Of a stretch of DNA of 46,594 nucleotides, positions 16,746 through 25,268 are shown one piece after another; within the stretch, counting starts at the first letter, position 1; each line of letters opens with the position of its first letter. The position numbers were made by a program, and so were the translations under genes. The notes under the pieces are model-generated. The model saw only the letters and a list, made by a program, of their open reading frames with translations, had not been told where the DNA came from and did not search any database. The stretch covers positions 1 to 46,594 of the IMG/VR virus record IMGVR_UViG_3300046796_000189; one strand, 5' to 3'. The stretch is from a virus.

Positions 16746-17927
16746 ATGGCGCTCTTCAGCCTCAGCGACCTCACGAAGCCTGCGACGCGACAAGACGTGC
16801 AGACTGCGATCTATCAAGTCTTCGGCGCGCTTGGGGTCAGCACGACTTCATGGGCCACGGGCGCGGTCGTCCGTACGATGGTCGTAGCTACGTCCGCTGT
16901 GCTCGCTGCGCTCTCGACACTGCAAGCGGAGATCGCAGCGTCCGGCTTCATGGAGCTCGCCGAGGGGAAGTGGCTCACGCTGTGCGCGCGCTACGTCTAC
17001 AAGGTCGAGCGCCTCGATGCGACGTACGCAACGGGCTTGCTCACGCTCATCAACTCCGGAGGCGGTGTCTACGATGTCGAGCCTGGCGACTTGCTCGTGT
17101 TCAATCCGGACCCGAGCAGCGGGAAGAACTACCGCAACACAGCGCACTTCATCCTGAACGCTGCGAGCTCGCTCACGATCGAGATCGAAGCGGTCGAGGC
17201 CGGCGCCGACAGCAACTCCGCGCCGGGCACCGTGACGGGCATGACCACTGTTCTGCTCAATGTCACGTGCACGAATCCCGAGCCGATCGTCGGCTCGGAT
17301 GAACAGGAAGACGAAAGCTTGCGCGAGGGCTGCCGCGAGAAGCTCGGCTCGCTCTCGCCCATGGGACCGTGGGATGCGTACGCGTACTCCGCGCGCAACT
17401 CTACGCGGCCGACCGGGGAGAACATCGGCATCACGCGAACGCGCGTGCTCAAAGACGGTTACGGCAACGTGCGGCTCATCGTCGCGAACGCGGCCGGCGA
17501 AGTCGCGCCGAGCGATGTCGACATCATCAACGAAAACATTCAGCGACAGGCAACGCCGCTTGCAGTCGCGAGCAGCACCGAGTCAGCAGTCGCGGTCTCG
17601 TTCACCGTCTCGTACGAAGCGTGGGTCTACAACACGAGCGGCAATAACGATGAGCAGGTGCGCGAGCTCATCCGCGCGAAGGTCATCAAGTTCTTCTCAG
17701 TGCAGCCGATCGGCGGCAACTTGCTTACGCCCACGCCTCCGGGGTTCATCTTCCAAGAGGCCATTCGCAGCACGATCGCATCCGCGCTGCAGCCGCAGAT
17801 CTTTCATGTGCTCGTGAGCGACCCCGCGGGCGACACGTCGCTCGCAGTCACCGAAGTCGGCGTGCTCATCGCGTTCGGCGCTGAACTGATCCACCAGGTG
17901 CCCGTGCCCGAAGGAGCATCGCTATGA
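16746..17927 (+). CDS. Baseplate J-like protein (Mu gp47/P2 gpJ)
   Basis: The 393-residue protein is a baseplate wedge component of the gpJ family. The characteristic region is SDEQEDESLREGCREKLGSLSPMGPWDAYAYSARN, with its E-D-E-x-LR-x-R-like motif followed by P-x-G-x-x-x-A-Y. A later VRLIVANAAGEVAPSDVDIINENIQ is also typical. It forms the wedge ring around the hub. Gene order (gp25-like, J, I) supports this. The end overlaps the gpI-like gene by 4 nt. Confidence 0.86.
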   Translation: MALFSLSDLTKPATRQDVQTAIYQVFGALGVSTTSWATGAVVRTMVVATSAVLAALSTLQAEIAASGFMELAEGKWLTLCARYVYKVERLDATYATGLLTLINSGGGVYDVEPGDLLVFNPDPSSGKNYRNTAHFILNAASSLTIEIEAVEAGADSNSAPGTVTGMTTVLLNVTCTNPEPIVGSDEQEDESLREGCREKLGSLSPMGPWDAYAYSARNSTRPTGENIGITRTRVLKDGYGNVRLIVANAAGEVAPSDVDIINENIQRQATPLAVASSTESAVAVSFTVSYEAWVYNTSGNNDEQVRELIRAKVIKFFSVQPIGGNLLTPTPPGFIFQEAIRSTIASALQPQIFHVLVSDPAGDTSLAVTEVGVLIAFGAELIHQVPVPEGASL

Positions 17928-18613
17928 GCAGCACCGACGAGGTCTTCGTAACCCCGACGTTCCGCGATCGCATGCGGCAGTTCTGCCCGCCGTGGCTGCG
18001 CACGGGCTGGGCGGAGAAATACCTCTACGCGTTCGGCGTGGTCGTGGACACGTTCGGAGATGCGCTCACTGCAGGCGTCAAGTTCCGTTTCCCCGGCTAC
18101 TACGCGCCCGACTCGCTTGCAGTCATCGGACGCGAGCGTCGCTTCTCACGCGGCCTCAGCGAGAGTGATGCGACGTATGCGGAACGCTTGACGGGCTGGC
18201 TCGATGGGCATCGCCATCGCGGCGGGCCGTACGCGATGCTCGAACAGATTTACGCGTACTACGCGCCTGACAACTTTCCCGTTGCGCTCATCTATCGCAA
18301 CGGCCGGCGCTTCGACATGGACGTGGCCGGCGTCATCACGCGCAGTGACTCCACGTTCTCACCCGATGGACGTCCGGAGCAGTGGGCGCGCTGGTGGCTG
18401 TTCTATGACACGGCCGCGTTTGCGAGCCCGACGCCGGAGCAAGTCGCGGAGCTGCGACTCATTCCGAACGAATGGAACGCGGCGCACTGCCAAGGAAAGC
18501 TGGTCGTGCTGCCGCCCGGAGCGGAGCTCTGGAACTTCCCCACGGGCCACATCTGGGATGACCCCGGAAAGCTTTGGGACATCCCGGGCGCCGTCACGAT
18601 CGATATCCACTGA
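17924..18613 (+). CDS. Tail protein I-like baseplate protein
   Basis: The 229-residue protein follows gpJ, the place of P2 gpI or Mu gp48. It has FCPPWLRTGWAEKYLYAFG, LAVIGRERRFSRGLSESDATY with the 'R.f.rG..E....y..rL..w......G.p..ml.qi' pattern, and a C-terminal Trp-rich stretch (ELWNFPTGHIWDDPGKLWDI). Such proteins link baseplate wedges to tail fibres. The resemblance is moderate, but context is strong. Confidence 0.66.
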   Translation: MSSTDEVFVTPTFRDRMRQFCPPWLRTGWAEKYLYAFGVVVDTFGDALTAGVKFRFPGYYAPDSLAVIGRERRFSRGLSESDATYAERLTGWLDGHRHRGGPYAMLEQIYAYYAPDNFPVALIYRNGRRFDMDVAGVITRSDSTFSPDGRPEQWARWWLFYDTAAFASPTPEQVAELRLIPNEWNAAHCQGKLVVLPPGAELWNFPTGHIWDDPGKLWDIPGAVTIDIH

Positions 18614-18625
18614 CCGGAGAACTCC

Positions 18626-19471
18626 ATGATCGATCTCATCGAAGCCGCGACATTCGACACGCCCATCACAGTGCCCGAGGGTACGGACACGCACGATCTC
18701 GCCGCGGAGAACGTGGAAGACATCGCGCAGAAGCTTGCGAACCGCACCGCGTATCTAAAGGCGCGCGCGGATGACGCAGCGCAGCGCGGCGCAGACAACA
18801 CGTTCACCGCTAACAACACGTTCAATCTGACGGTGCACTTCGGCGTGGACGTGCTCGCAGCGCATGACGTGGTGGCGTCGCACGACGTCAACGCGAGCAA
18901 CAACCAGGGCGCGGGCAACGACATGATCGCGGGCCGCGACATGCACGCCTTCCGCGACGTCATCGCAACGCGAGACTTCATCTACCCGACGCCGAAGCCG
19001 ACCACGTCGCTTATCTCGCTGAACACGGGCGTCGTATTCGGCCCAGCGCAAGCGCTGTTTCACGATGTCTTTTTCACGCTGGCGGCCTGCACTAGTTGGA
19101 TCAGCGATCAGTTCGTTGCGTGGCGGATTCTCCTGCCCACGGGCGCCGTCATCCAGAACATGCAGGTCATCCACAACCAAAGCACGGTCGATCCCAACCA
19201 GTTCAACATCGTTCGGCGTCACGGCGCTGTCTATGACTTCTTAGGCGGCGGCACGACCATCCCAACTATTACGCCGCTGATAGCTGCACCCGTCAACGGC
19301 CCAACCGTTGCAGGATTGTGGACCACGGTCATGGTCCCGTCCGCGCCGATCACCGTAGACAACTCGGTCAACGAATACTGGATCACGTGGAAGTCAACGG
19401 GGCTGCACATCGCAGATTCAATCGCCGAGATCAATGTCGGATGGAACGACAAGGGGCCGCACAACGGCTGA
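18626..19471 (+). CDS. Putative tail fibre protein
   Basis: The 281-residue protein has an N-terminal segment seen in fibre attachment regions (VPEGTDTHDLAAENVEDIAQKLANRTAYLKA), then a short repeat-like stretch with alternating DV/HDV and ASH/ASN elements (VLAAHDVVASHDVNASNN, GNDMIAGRDMHAFRDVIATRDF) that suggests a beta-helical or fibrous shaft. A beta-rich globular C-terminus follows. A GGAG ribosome binding site lies close to the ATG. Binding target is unknown. Confidence 0.6.
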   Translation: MIDLIEAATFDTPITVPEGTDTHDLAAENVEDIAQKLANRTAYLKARADDAAQRGADNTFTANNTFNLTVHFGVDVLAAHDVVASHDVNASNNQGAGNDMIAGRDMHAFRDVIATRDFIYPTPKPTTSLISLNTGVVFGPAQALFHDVFFTLAACTSWISDQFVAWRILLPTGAVIQNMQVIHNQSTVDPNQFNIVRRHGAVYDFLGGGTTIPTITPLIAAPVNGPTVAGLWTTVMVPSAPITVDNSVNEYWITWKSTGLHIADSIAEINVGWNDKGPHNG

Positions 19472-19482
19472 AGGGTGACGCG

Positions 19483-20643
19483 ATGAGCTTTCTAGACGGC
19501 ATCCTGAACGGCACGGCGTACAAGTTGAAGACGCTCTCGGGCGTGGTCGATGTGTCCGGAGCGGCCGCGCCCGTGCCGGGGCAAGTGCTGACCGCGCTCG
19601 ATGCAACGCACGCGCAGTGGTCCGACCCCACGGGCGGCGGAGATGGCGGCGCTGCGACTGCACTAGCCTTCACTGATCGCGACGTGTCGATATCCGGCTC
19701 GTCCGGTGAGAACGGCGATGTTCTCACGATCGTTGGCGGCGACCTGCAGTTGGCAACTCCTACGGGAGGCGGAGCGGCCGATGCGCTCGCCACGACAGGC
19801 GGGCCGGTCGACGTGAGCGGCGCAGCTCCGCCGACGTCGGGGCAGATCCTCACTGCAGACGATGAGACGGCTGCCGAGTGGGTGGATCCTTCGTGGCTCT
19901 CGCTGGACTTTTTCGACAGCGCGAACACTGTGATCGCTGCGCTCGATGGCGACGGCGGGCTCGGCCCGGCCGCAGTGTTTATGCCGCCGTCAACTGTGCT
20001 CATGCGCGCGGACACGGGTGACATCTTCGCGGGCAACGCAGCGGACCTCGCAGCGCTCATCGGCCCAGTGAGTGGCACGGATTCGGTCGCGCGCGACGCA
20101 GCCGCTGCAGCTCAAGCGACTGCGGATGCAGCCGTGCCCGCTGCATTGTTCGACGCAAACACGGTGCTAGTTGCCGACGTTGACAACACGCCGCACGCGC
20201 TTGCTGCGCCCGCCTCGACCGTGATGACGCGACTCGCAACGGGCGCCATCAAATGGGGTTCGATCGCAGAGCTTCAAGCGCTGCTCTCTATCAGCGTGAG
20301 CGGTGGAGGTGCCATCACGCAGTTTTCGTGGGCATCGAACGCTGCTTCGCTCGCGCTCACGACGTCGAAGAACTGGGCGACGACCAACACGCTTACAGGG
20401 AACAGCACGCTCACGCTCACGGGCGGCGTCGAAGGCGACTACGGCACGATCTATGTGAAGCAAGACGGCACGGGCGGGCGCACGCTTACGTTTACAGTTT
20501 CGGGCCGCACGATCATCCGCGACACAAACTCGATCGATGACAACCCGCAGTCAACTAACAGTGCGATCACTGCGTATAACTATCAGTTCGTAACCATCAA
20601 CGGCACGCCGTGCATTCGCCTCACAAAGGTGTTCCTCGCATGA
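19483..20643 (+). CDS. Tail fibre protein with internal repeats
   Basis: The 386-residue protein contains repeats of a short fibre module, VDVSGAAAPVPGQVLTALD and VDVSGAAPPTSGQILTADD, plus a degenerate copy between them (VSISGSSGENGDVLTIVGGD). The 'GQ[VI]LTA..........W.DP' pattern is common in phage tail fibres. The C-terminal part (TLTGNSTLTLTGGVEGDYGT, then VKQDGTGGRTLTFTVSGR) is typical of phage fibre tips that fold as beta-sandwiches. I chose the ATG at 19483, which follows the stop of the previous gene by 11 nt and has GGGTGA upstream. It ends by ATGA overlap. Confidence 0.72.
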   Translation: MSFLDGILNGTAYKLKTLSGVVDVSGAAAPVPGQVLTALDATHAQWSDPTGGGDGGAATALAFTDRDVSISGSSGENGDVLTIVGGDLQLATPTGGGAADALATTGGPVDVSGAAPPTSGQILTADDETAAEWVDPSWLSLDFFDSANTVIAALDGDGGLGPAAVFMPPSTVLMRADTGDIFAGNAADLAALIGPVSGTDSVARDAAAAAQATADAAVPAALFDANTVLVADVDNTPHALAAPASTVMTRLATGAIKWGSIAELQALLSISVSGGGAITQFSWASNAASLALTTSKNWATTNTLTGNSTLTLTGGVEGDYGTIYVKQDGTGGRTLTFTVSGRTIIRDTNSIDDNPQSTNSAITAYNYQFVTINGTPCIRLTKVFLA

Positions 20644-21485
20644 TGGGTGCACAAGCAGAGCGGATGTTGCTGCAGCGGATCAGCGCGCTGCCGCGCTTCA
20701 TCGGCGGAACGCAGCGCCTCAACGTCGGCTACGTCGGGCCGATTCTGCAGATATACAACGGGACGACCGTGCAAGACGTTGCATCAGTCAACGCGATCGC
20801 TGCGTTCTGCGGCTCGAGCAACGGTTTCGTTTCGAAGATTTACGACCAGTCCGGAAACGCCCGCGACTTCTCGCAGGCGACCGTCGCTGCGCGGCCGAAG
20901 ATTTACGACGGCGCGAGCACATCGCTACTGCGTACGAACGCAAAAGGTCCCGCAGTCATGCGCTTCGATGGCGTCGATGACTACGTACCGCGCGCAGCGG
21001 ACGGCTGCGGCCTGACAGGATCTCCTTCGCTAACGTACTGGCAACTTGCTAAGAGCGCGCACGTGAACGGCGGGTTCAGTCATTGGGGCACGACGGGAAC
21101 CACAGGCGGGGACCTCACGCCGCAGTACCAACTCAACCAGTTCATCAACGGCTCCGACGTCTGCCGCGTTACATCGGGAAGCATCGCCGACCACATCTGC
21201 GACTCTCCCAACATGCTGGCGCTTCACGATGACATCATCAACACCGTTGGCGGTTCGAGCGCCAACCTACAGTGGTTCATGAACGGCGCGATTCCGCCGA
21301 ACACGATCGAGGTCACCACGGGAACGCCAAACCTCAACAATGCGGCCGCAGGCATCGGCGCGCGCACTGCGGGGAATCTTCCGCTGAACGGTGACATCGC
21401 CTTCATAGGCATGTGGAGCCCGCAGCTGGGAGCTGCAGACATCGCGCTACTCAAGAAGTTCGGTCAGACGTGGCGATCGCAGTAA
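20640..21485 (+). CDS. Fibre protein with arabinofuranosidase B-like lectin domain
   Basis: The 281-residue protein has the pattern FVSKIYDQSGNARDFSQATVAARPKIYDG followed by GPAVMRFDGVDDYV, which resembles the N-terminal region of the alpha-L-arabinofuranosidase B catalytic family and of concanavalin A-like (LamG-type) folds. Similar domains occur in phage receptor-binding proteins. It probably binds or trims a surface glycan. I do not see enough to claim hydrolase activity. It starts with ATGATG overlapping the stop of the previous fibre gene. Confidence 0.6.
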   Translation: MMGAQAERMLLQRISALPRFIGGTQRLNVGYVGPILQIYNGTTVQDVASVNAIAAFCGSSNGFVSKIYDQSGNARDFSQATVAARPKIYDGASTSLLRTNAKGPAVMRFDGVDDYVPRAADGCGLTGSPSLTYWQLAKSAHVNGGFSHWGTTGTTGGDLTPQYQLNQFINGSDVCRVTSGSIADHICDSPNMLALHDDIINTVGGSSANLQWFMNGAIPPNTIEVTTGTPNLNNAAAGIGARTAGNLPLNGDIAFIGMWSPQLGAADIALLKKFGQTWRSQ

Positions 21486-21501
21486 TCGAAAGGACACAAC
21501 C

Positions 21502-21852
21502 ATGCCAGCAACAAACGTAAGTTCAATCTTCGCGGGGCAGAAGCAGGCCGCGAGCGAGGGCGCAGCGCTTGCTGCCGATCTCGTGTGCCCCACGCCGTGC
21601 ATGCTGCAGTGCGTCGCGGGATACAACGCAGGCGCAGCGCTGCTCTATGTGCAGCTATTCGACAAGATCACCGCGCCCGTTGCGGGTGACGTGCCCGAGT
21701 TCTCCATTCCCGTGCCGGGCGGGCGCACGCCGTTCTCGCTCTCCATGCCGTACGTCTTCACGCTCGGATGCGCGATCGGGATCAGCACGACCGAGTTTAG
21801 CTACACGACCGGCGGCGCATCGCTTGTCTACGCTGCGACGGTGCACTCGTGA
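21502..21852 (+). CDS. Small beta-rich virion-associated protein
   Basis: The 116-residue protein lies between two receptor-binding candidates. It has hydrophobic beta-strands (VCPTPCMLQCVAGYNAGAALLYVQLFD) and the segment FSIPVPGGRTPFSLSMPYVFTLGCAIGIS, a pattern often seen in small phage fibre-associated proteins whose function is unknown. A GAAAGGA Shine-Dalgarno sequence precedes the ATG. It is probably a fibre accessory or decoration protein. Confidence 0.55.
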   Translation: MPATNVSSIFAGQKQAASEGAALAADLVCPTPCMLQCVAGYNAGAALLYVQLFDKITAPVAGDVPEFSIPVPGGRTPFSLSMPYVFTLGCAIGISTTEFSYTTGGASLVYAATVHS

Positions 21853-23348
21853 GCGCCGAGCAGTTCTACGGAGGGCTGCGCGTAGGCGCGCCGGGCGGCA
21901 GCGCGAGCTTCGCTCCGGGCACTGGCCCATCGTTCGACTGGTACATCGCGCCGAGCGGCAACGATGCAGCGGCGGGCTCGTCCGGAGCGCCGTGGAAGAC
22001 GCTCGCGCGCGTGAAGACCGAGCTTGCGAAGTACAGTGCGATCGATCAGGTGCGCGTCTACGCCGCTGCGGGCACCTACACAGGCGTGAACCTCGACGGC
22101 TCCAACTTCGTTGCGGGCGGTCGCTTGTGTCTCATCGCGCAGTCTACGACCACGCTCCTAGCAGGCACGGTCGCTGCTGGCTCAACGCTCGCGCTTCTCA
22201 ACACGTCCGCGCTTGGCGGCACTAACAACTATTTCCGCAAGTGGATCCGACGTAAGAGCGCGGGCGGCGTCGTGCTCGATGAGCGGATGATCTCACTGAA
22301 CACGGCGACCACGATCACCCCGTCCGCTGCATTCATGAGCGCGCCCGTTGTGGGCGATACGTTCGAGATCTTCGAGCCGGCCTTCATCATCGATTGCAGT
22401 GCGGCCGAGGCGTTCTTCACAAACTTCGGCGGCGGCGGCGGCGGCAATGAAGGGTTCAGGCCGAACTATCTTTTCCCGCCAACTGCGCCGGCGCAGATGA
22501 AGACAGCGGGCGGCCTCTTCCTGGTCGACGTGCGGATCGTGGTGCCTCCGGGCGCAACGCCGAGCAGCTCAGTCTTCTTTCACAACACGCAGCTCTATAC
22601 GAAGTCGCTCGAGATCTATGCGCCCGCTTCGACAAGCGTGTCTGTGAATCTCTCGGGCGCGAGCATCTGGCTGTGTGGGGTGTGGAGTCGCTCGACCGGG
22701 CTCAGCATCCTCTCGCAGTTTCTGCCTGTGGCGGCCGATGACATCTGGGCCGGCTGCGGCGTGGGCGTTGCGATCGCTGCGAACTCTCCGCTCCGCGTCA
22801 ACGGCAACTTCATCGGGTACATCGGGTGCAACACCTTCTACCCGAACGTAAACTATCCATTCGACTACCTGCCGTTCTGCATCGTGTGCGGCGGGTCCAT
22901 CGTCAACAGTGGTGCGATCTGCTCCAACGGCTTCGGCCTTCTCACGTTCGGCAACAGCCACTTGCCACCGTATCCACCCACGCAGATTCAGACCAACACA
23001 AGCCCCGGCATGGCCTTTTACGGCGCGTACTACGGCAAGCAACCGGTCGTAGTTCAGTACGCAAACATCGTGGTCACTGGCGTCAACGCATGCGTGGTCT
23101 CGCGCGAAGGCGCGGACGTCACTATCTACAGCACGGTGACCGGAGTCTCGGCCGGCATGGGTGTCGATGCATTCCGCGGCGGCACGATCTGGCTCAACGG
23201 CGCACTCAACTGCTTAGGTCCCGCGGGCGCAGATGCTCGCGTAGAACTAAGCGCTTCGCCGGTCGCGGCGTCGTTCTTCTCTGCCGCGGCCGTTGGCCAT
23301 CCAGCAACCCCCGTCGCAACGGGCGCGAAGATCGTGCGCTACATCTGA
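21849..23348 (+). CDS. Tailspike-like protein with predicted right-handed beta-helix
   Basis: The 499-residue protein has a start typical of pectate-lyase-like beta-helix proteins: FDWYIAPSGNDAAAGSSGAPWKTLARV, then VRVYAAAGTYTG. This 'yv.p.GnD...G....P..Tl' signature is common to phage tailspikes and DUF1565-type repeats. Many short strands with aliphatic and Asn/Ser residues follow. It may bind or degrade surface polysaccharide. Catalytic residues cannot be assigned. It is the last of the receptor-binding block and overlaps the previous gene by 4 nt (GTGA start). Confidence 0.7.
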   Translation: MSAEQFYGGLRVGAPGGSASFAPGTGPSFDWYIAPSGNDAAAGSSGAPWKTLARVKTELAKYSAIDQVRVYAAAGTYTGVNLDGSNFVAGGRLCLIAQSTTTLLAGTVAAGSTLALLNTSALGGTNNYFRKWIRRKSAGGVVLDERMISLNTATTITPSAAFMSAPVVGDTFEIFEPAFIIDCSAAEAFFTNFGGGGGGNEGFRPNYLFPPTAPAQMKTAGGLFLVDVRIVVPPGATPSSSVFFHNTQLYTKSLEIYAPASTSVSVNLSGASIWLCGVWSRSTGLSILSQFLPVAADDIWAGCGVGVAIAANSPLRVNGNFIGYIGCNTFYPNVNYPFDYLPFCIVCGGSIVNSGAICSNGFGLLTFGNSHLPPYPPTQIQTNTSPGMAFYGAYYGKQPVVVQYANIVVTGVNACVVSREGADVTIYSTVTGVSAGMGVDAFRGGTIWLNGALNCLGPAGADARVELSASPVAASFFSAAAVGHPATPVATGAKIVRYI

Positions 23349-23359
23349 AAGGGAAACCC

Positions 23360-23590
23360 ATGGACAACCCGTGTGCGACGTGCGGCCACGATCAAACTGT
23401 TCACTACGGCAGCTTCGCTGACCACTGCATTCAGCCGCTAACGCTGGACGGTCCGCCCCTGCCAGGCGAGCCACTCGACTGTCAGTGCGAACACTTCGTG
23501 CCGCACACGGAAGGAGTGACCGACCCGCCGCCCGAAGACCCGCCCGCGGCCGATCCGCCCGCGCGCAGCGGGAAGCGCAAGCGCTGGTGA
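23360..23590 (+). CDS. Cys/His-rich mini-protein (paralogue of 32018-32284)
   Basis: The 76-residue protein starts MDNPCATCGHDQTVHYG and continues with HCIQPL and DCQCEHFVPH, a zinc-binding-like set (CxxC-x-H...H...H-C...C-x-C). A Pro/Asp/Glu-rich tail ends in basic SGKRKRW. The same pattern occurs in the minus-strand protein at 32018-32284 (CADCSHPRSMH, HCMRP, CYCAKFLDP), so the phage carries two related copies. The function is unknown; a metal-binding regulator or adaptor is possible. AAAGGGAAA precedes the ATG. Confidence 0.65.
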   Translation: MDNPCATCGHDQTVHYGSFADHCIQPLTLDGPPLPGEPLDCQCEHFVPHTEGVTDPPPEDPPAADPPARSGKRKRW

Positions 23591-23790
23591 GCGCTGCACC
23601 GCGATGGATGTTCGCGCTCGCGCTGTGCACGTGCGCGCCCGAGTTCGCGCTGCAGCGGCCCACCGCCATCCGCTGCGACTGCGTGTGCGGCCGTACGCCG
23701 TGCGATGAAGTGAAGCTCTGCATCGAGCCCGAACTCGAGTGGCTCGCGTCGCCCGACGCGGGTACGAACGACGCCCCTACCACGAGGTGA
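23587..23790 (+). CDS. Small Cys-rich, possibly exported protein
   Basis: A GTG at 23587 overlaps the previous stop codon (GTGA) and opens a 67-residue frame. The N-terminus is a short hydrophobic segment (PRWMFALALCTC) that could be a signal peptide or poor lipobox, followed by IRCDCVCGRTPCDEVKLC, with six cysteines in 18 residues. It lies where phages often encode lysis proteins, so an outer-membrane spanin-like lipoprotein is one option. No lipobox consensus is present, so this stays a guess. Confidence 0.42.
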   Translation: MSAAPRWMFALALCTCAPEFALQRPTAIRCDCVCGRTPCDEVKLCIEPELEWLASPDAGTNDAPTTR

Positions 23791-23793
23791 GAC

Positions 23794-24129
23794 ATGACTG
23801 GCCCTGGGTACAAAGACCAAAACGCGGACGCGATGCAATCGATCGGCATCGCACTGTCAGAGCTGCACCGCATGCAGGCGCTGCAGATGCTGCTCATCAC
23901 ATTCTTGATCGCGATTCAACTCGTGCTGGCAGTCTGCGTCGCGTGGCGCTGCCCGTCGCACTGTGTCTCGCTGGATGGAAAGGGAACCGCGCGGACCGAC
24001 TCGGCCGGGGGGGTGGCGGGGTCAGTCTCGCGCGGCTCACTGTCAGCACTACGCTTCTACCTGCCAGAGCGTCAAGGATATATCCGACAAGACAGCGCGC
24101 GTGCCGCGTTTTGTTCCCGCGCGCCGTGA
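23794..24129 (+). CDS. Single-pass membrane protein, candidate holin or lysis accessory
   Basis: The 111-residue protein has one clear transmembrane segment at about residues 30-52 (ALQMLLITFLIAIQLVLAVC), preceded by an amphipathic N-terminus and followed by a 60-residue tail. GAGGTGA lies just upstream of the ATG. It is the last plus-strand gene before the convergent minus-strand block, the usual position of a holin after tail genes. The tail region contains a run of seven G residues (24006-24012) and reads like weakly constrained sequence. The functional part could therefore be shorter, or a sequencing slip could have altered the frame. Confidence 0.5.
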   Translation: MTGPGYKDQNADAMQSIGIALSELHRMQALQMLLITFLIAIQLVLAVCVAWRCPSHCVSLDGKGTARTDSAGGVAGSVSRGSLSALRFYLPERQGYIRQDSARAAFCSRAP

Positions 24130-24139
24130 CGTCCGCGGG

Positions 24140-24532
24140 TCATGGAAGCAGCTCCGCCGCAGTCTTGAGGATCATCTCCGCTAACACCAGCGCGTCTTTT
24201 CGCTGCAGTCCGATCCACGTCATGCTTCGGCCGAAGTCGATGATGACAGCGTCGTGAGCCTTGTCCGCGGCGACGCGCAGCTCAATCTTGCTTTCCTGAC
24301 CCACCTCCTCTTCCGCGATCCGCCCGTTGGAATACTGCTCCGGAGGCAAGCGCTGATAGCTTCGCGACGGGTCGCTTTTGTGACTCTCCACGCGCGCGCG
24401 CGTGCACGGCGCGCACCGCTCATAGAGCAGGTCGTGTTCGCACACGCCGCAGCCCCAGTGCCCGAACTCGCCCGCACGCACGCACTGGCGCCGTATCTCT
24501 TCATTCGCTTCACGATGCTGGTCCGAGTTCAT
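24140..24532 (-). CDS. Zinc-ribbon-like protein of unknown function
   Basis: The 130-residue protein begins MNSDQHREANEE with a good AGGAGGG Shine-Dalgarno sequence 9 nt upstream. This favours the start at 24532 over an upstream one. A Cys cluster (CGVCEHDLLYERCAPC) suggests metal binding. The C-terminus, KIELRVAADKAHDAVIIDF followed by MTWIGLQRKDALVLAEMI, is a pattern I associate with conserved phage proteins lacking a known function. It is the last gene of the minus-strand block and overlaps the previous one by 23 nt. Confidence 0.6.
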   Translation of the reverse strand: MNSDQHREANEEIRRQCVRAGEFGHWGCGVCEHDLLYERCAPCTRARVESHKSDPSRSYQRLPPEQYSNGRIAEEEVGQESKIELRVAADKAHDAVIIDFGRSMTWIGLQRKDALVLAEMILKTAAELLP

Positions 24533-25256
24533 AGCCCGCGCCCTCCTGCCCTTCATCATCGTGGAACTTGTGACACTGGCCGCAGTAGCGCAGCCCGATG
24601 TCATACGGGTTGTAACTCTTGAGCCCGCACGTCTTGCACAGAATGAACGGCGGCGAGTACGGCTGCTCGCGCGTATCAGTCGATCGTCCGTCGGGCGCGA
24701 ACATCATCAACGCGAGTCGGAAGTCGGCGTAGGCGCGCTCGACATCTTGCGATCGGAACTTGTTGCCGCGCAGCGCGGCCGCGATCGTCTGCGTGTCGAT
24801 CACGGTCACGAGGTCGGTCCCGAGCCGATGCAGCGCGTTGAAGCGCGCGCGCAGCAAGTGGACCTGCACGCCCTCCGGACCCGAAGGGCGTGCAGCTCCG
24901 ACACGCGCGAGATGCAGCATGCTCAAGTGTTCGCGCATGTAATAGATCTGGTCTTCAGTTGCGTTCTGCCACTTGCCGCAGCCGCACACTGTGAGTTCCG
25001 CGGGGTCCGTTCCGTTGACCGTCATGCTCGGCAGGAACGAATCGCGCCCGTGCACCATCGTAACGTGCACGGGACCGGGCGAGCCGTCCGTACGCTTGAG
25101 CGTCTCGATGTACGAGCGGATCCAGTAGTGCCCGCGCCCAGGGCGCTCGCTGTCGCGATAGCACGTGACAGGCGGATGCGAGCGCATGACAGCCTGCACA
25201 GCGGGCGGGTGCTGTTTGATCTCTTCTTCGAGCTCCGGGGCGATGTTCGTTGACAT
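24510..25256 (-). CDS. Protein with C-terminal zinc ribbon
   Basis: The 248-residue protein ends with a clear zinc-ribbon-like module, CKTCGLKSYNPYDIGLRYCG, followed by QCHKFHDD (CxxC...CxxC spacing). This module recurs at the ends of unrelated phage proteins. An internal CGCGKWQNATEDQIYYMREHL segment may be a second metal site. The N-terminal 200 residues match no family I recognise. It lies within a run of small unknown genes read together on the minus strand. Confidence 0.62.
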   Translation of the reverse strand: MSTNIAPELEEEIKQHPPAVQAVMRSHPPVTCYRDSERPGRGHYWIRSYIETLKRTDGSPGPVHVTMVHGRDSFLPSMTVNGTDPAELTVCGCGKWQNATEDQIYYMREHLSMLHLARVGAARPSGPEGVQVHLLRARFNALHRLGTDLVTVIDTQTIAAALRGNKFRSQDVERAYADFRLALMMFAPDGRSTDTREQPYSPPFILCKTCGLKSYNPYDIGLRYCGQCHKFHDDEGQEGAGYELGPAS

Positions 25257-25268
25257 GGGTTCACCAGT

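Noticed and set aside
22430-22447. Short GGC repeat in the tailspike gene
   Set aside because: It only encodes a Gly run in a flexible part of the protein and shows no sign of phase variation.
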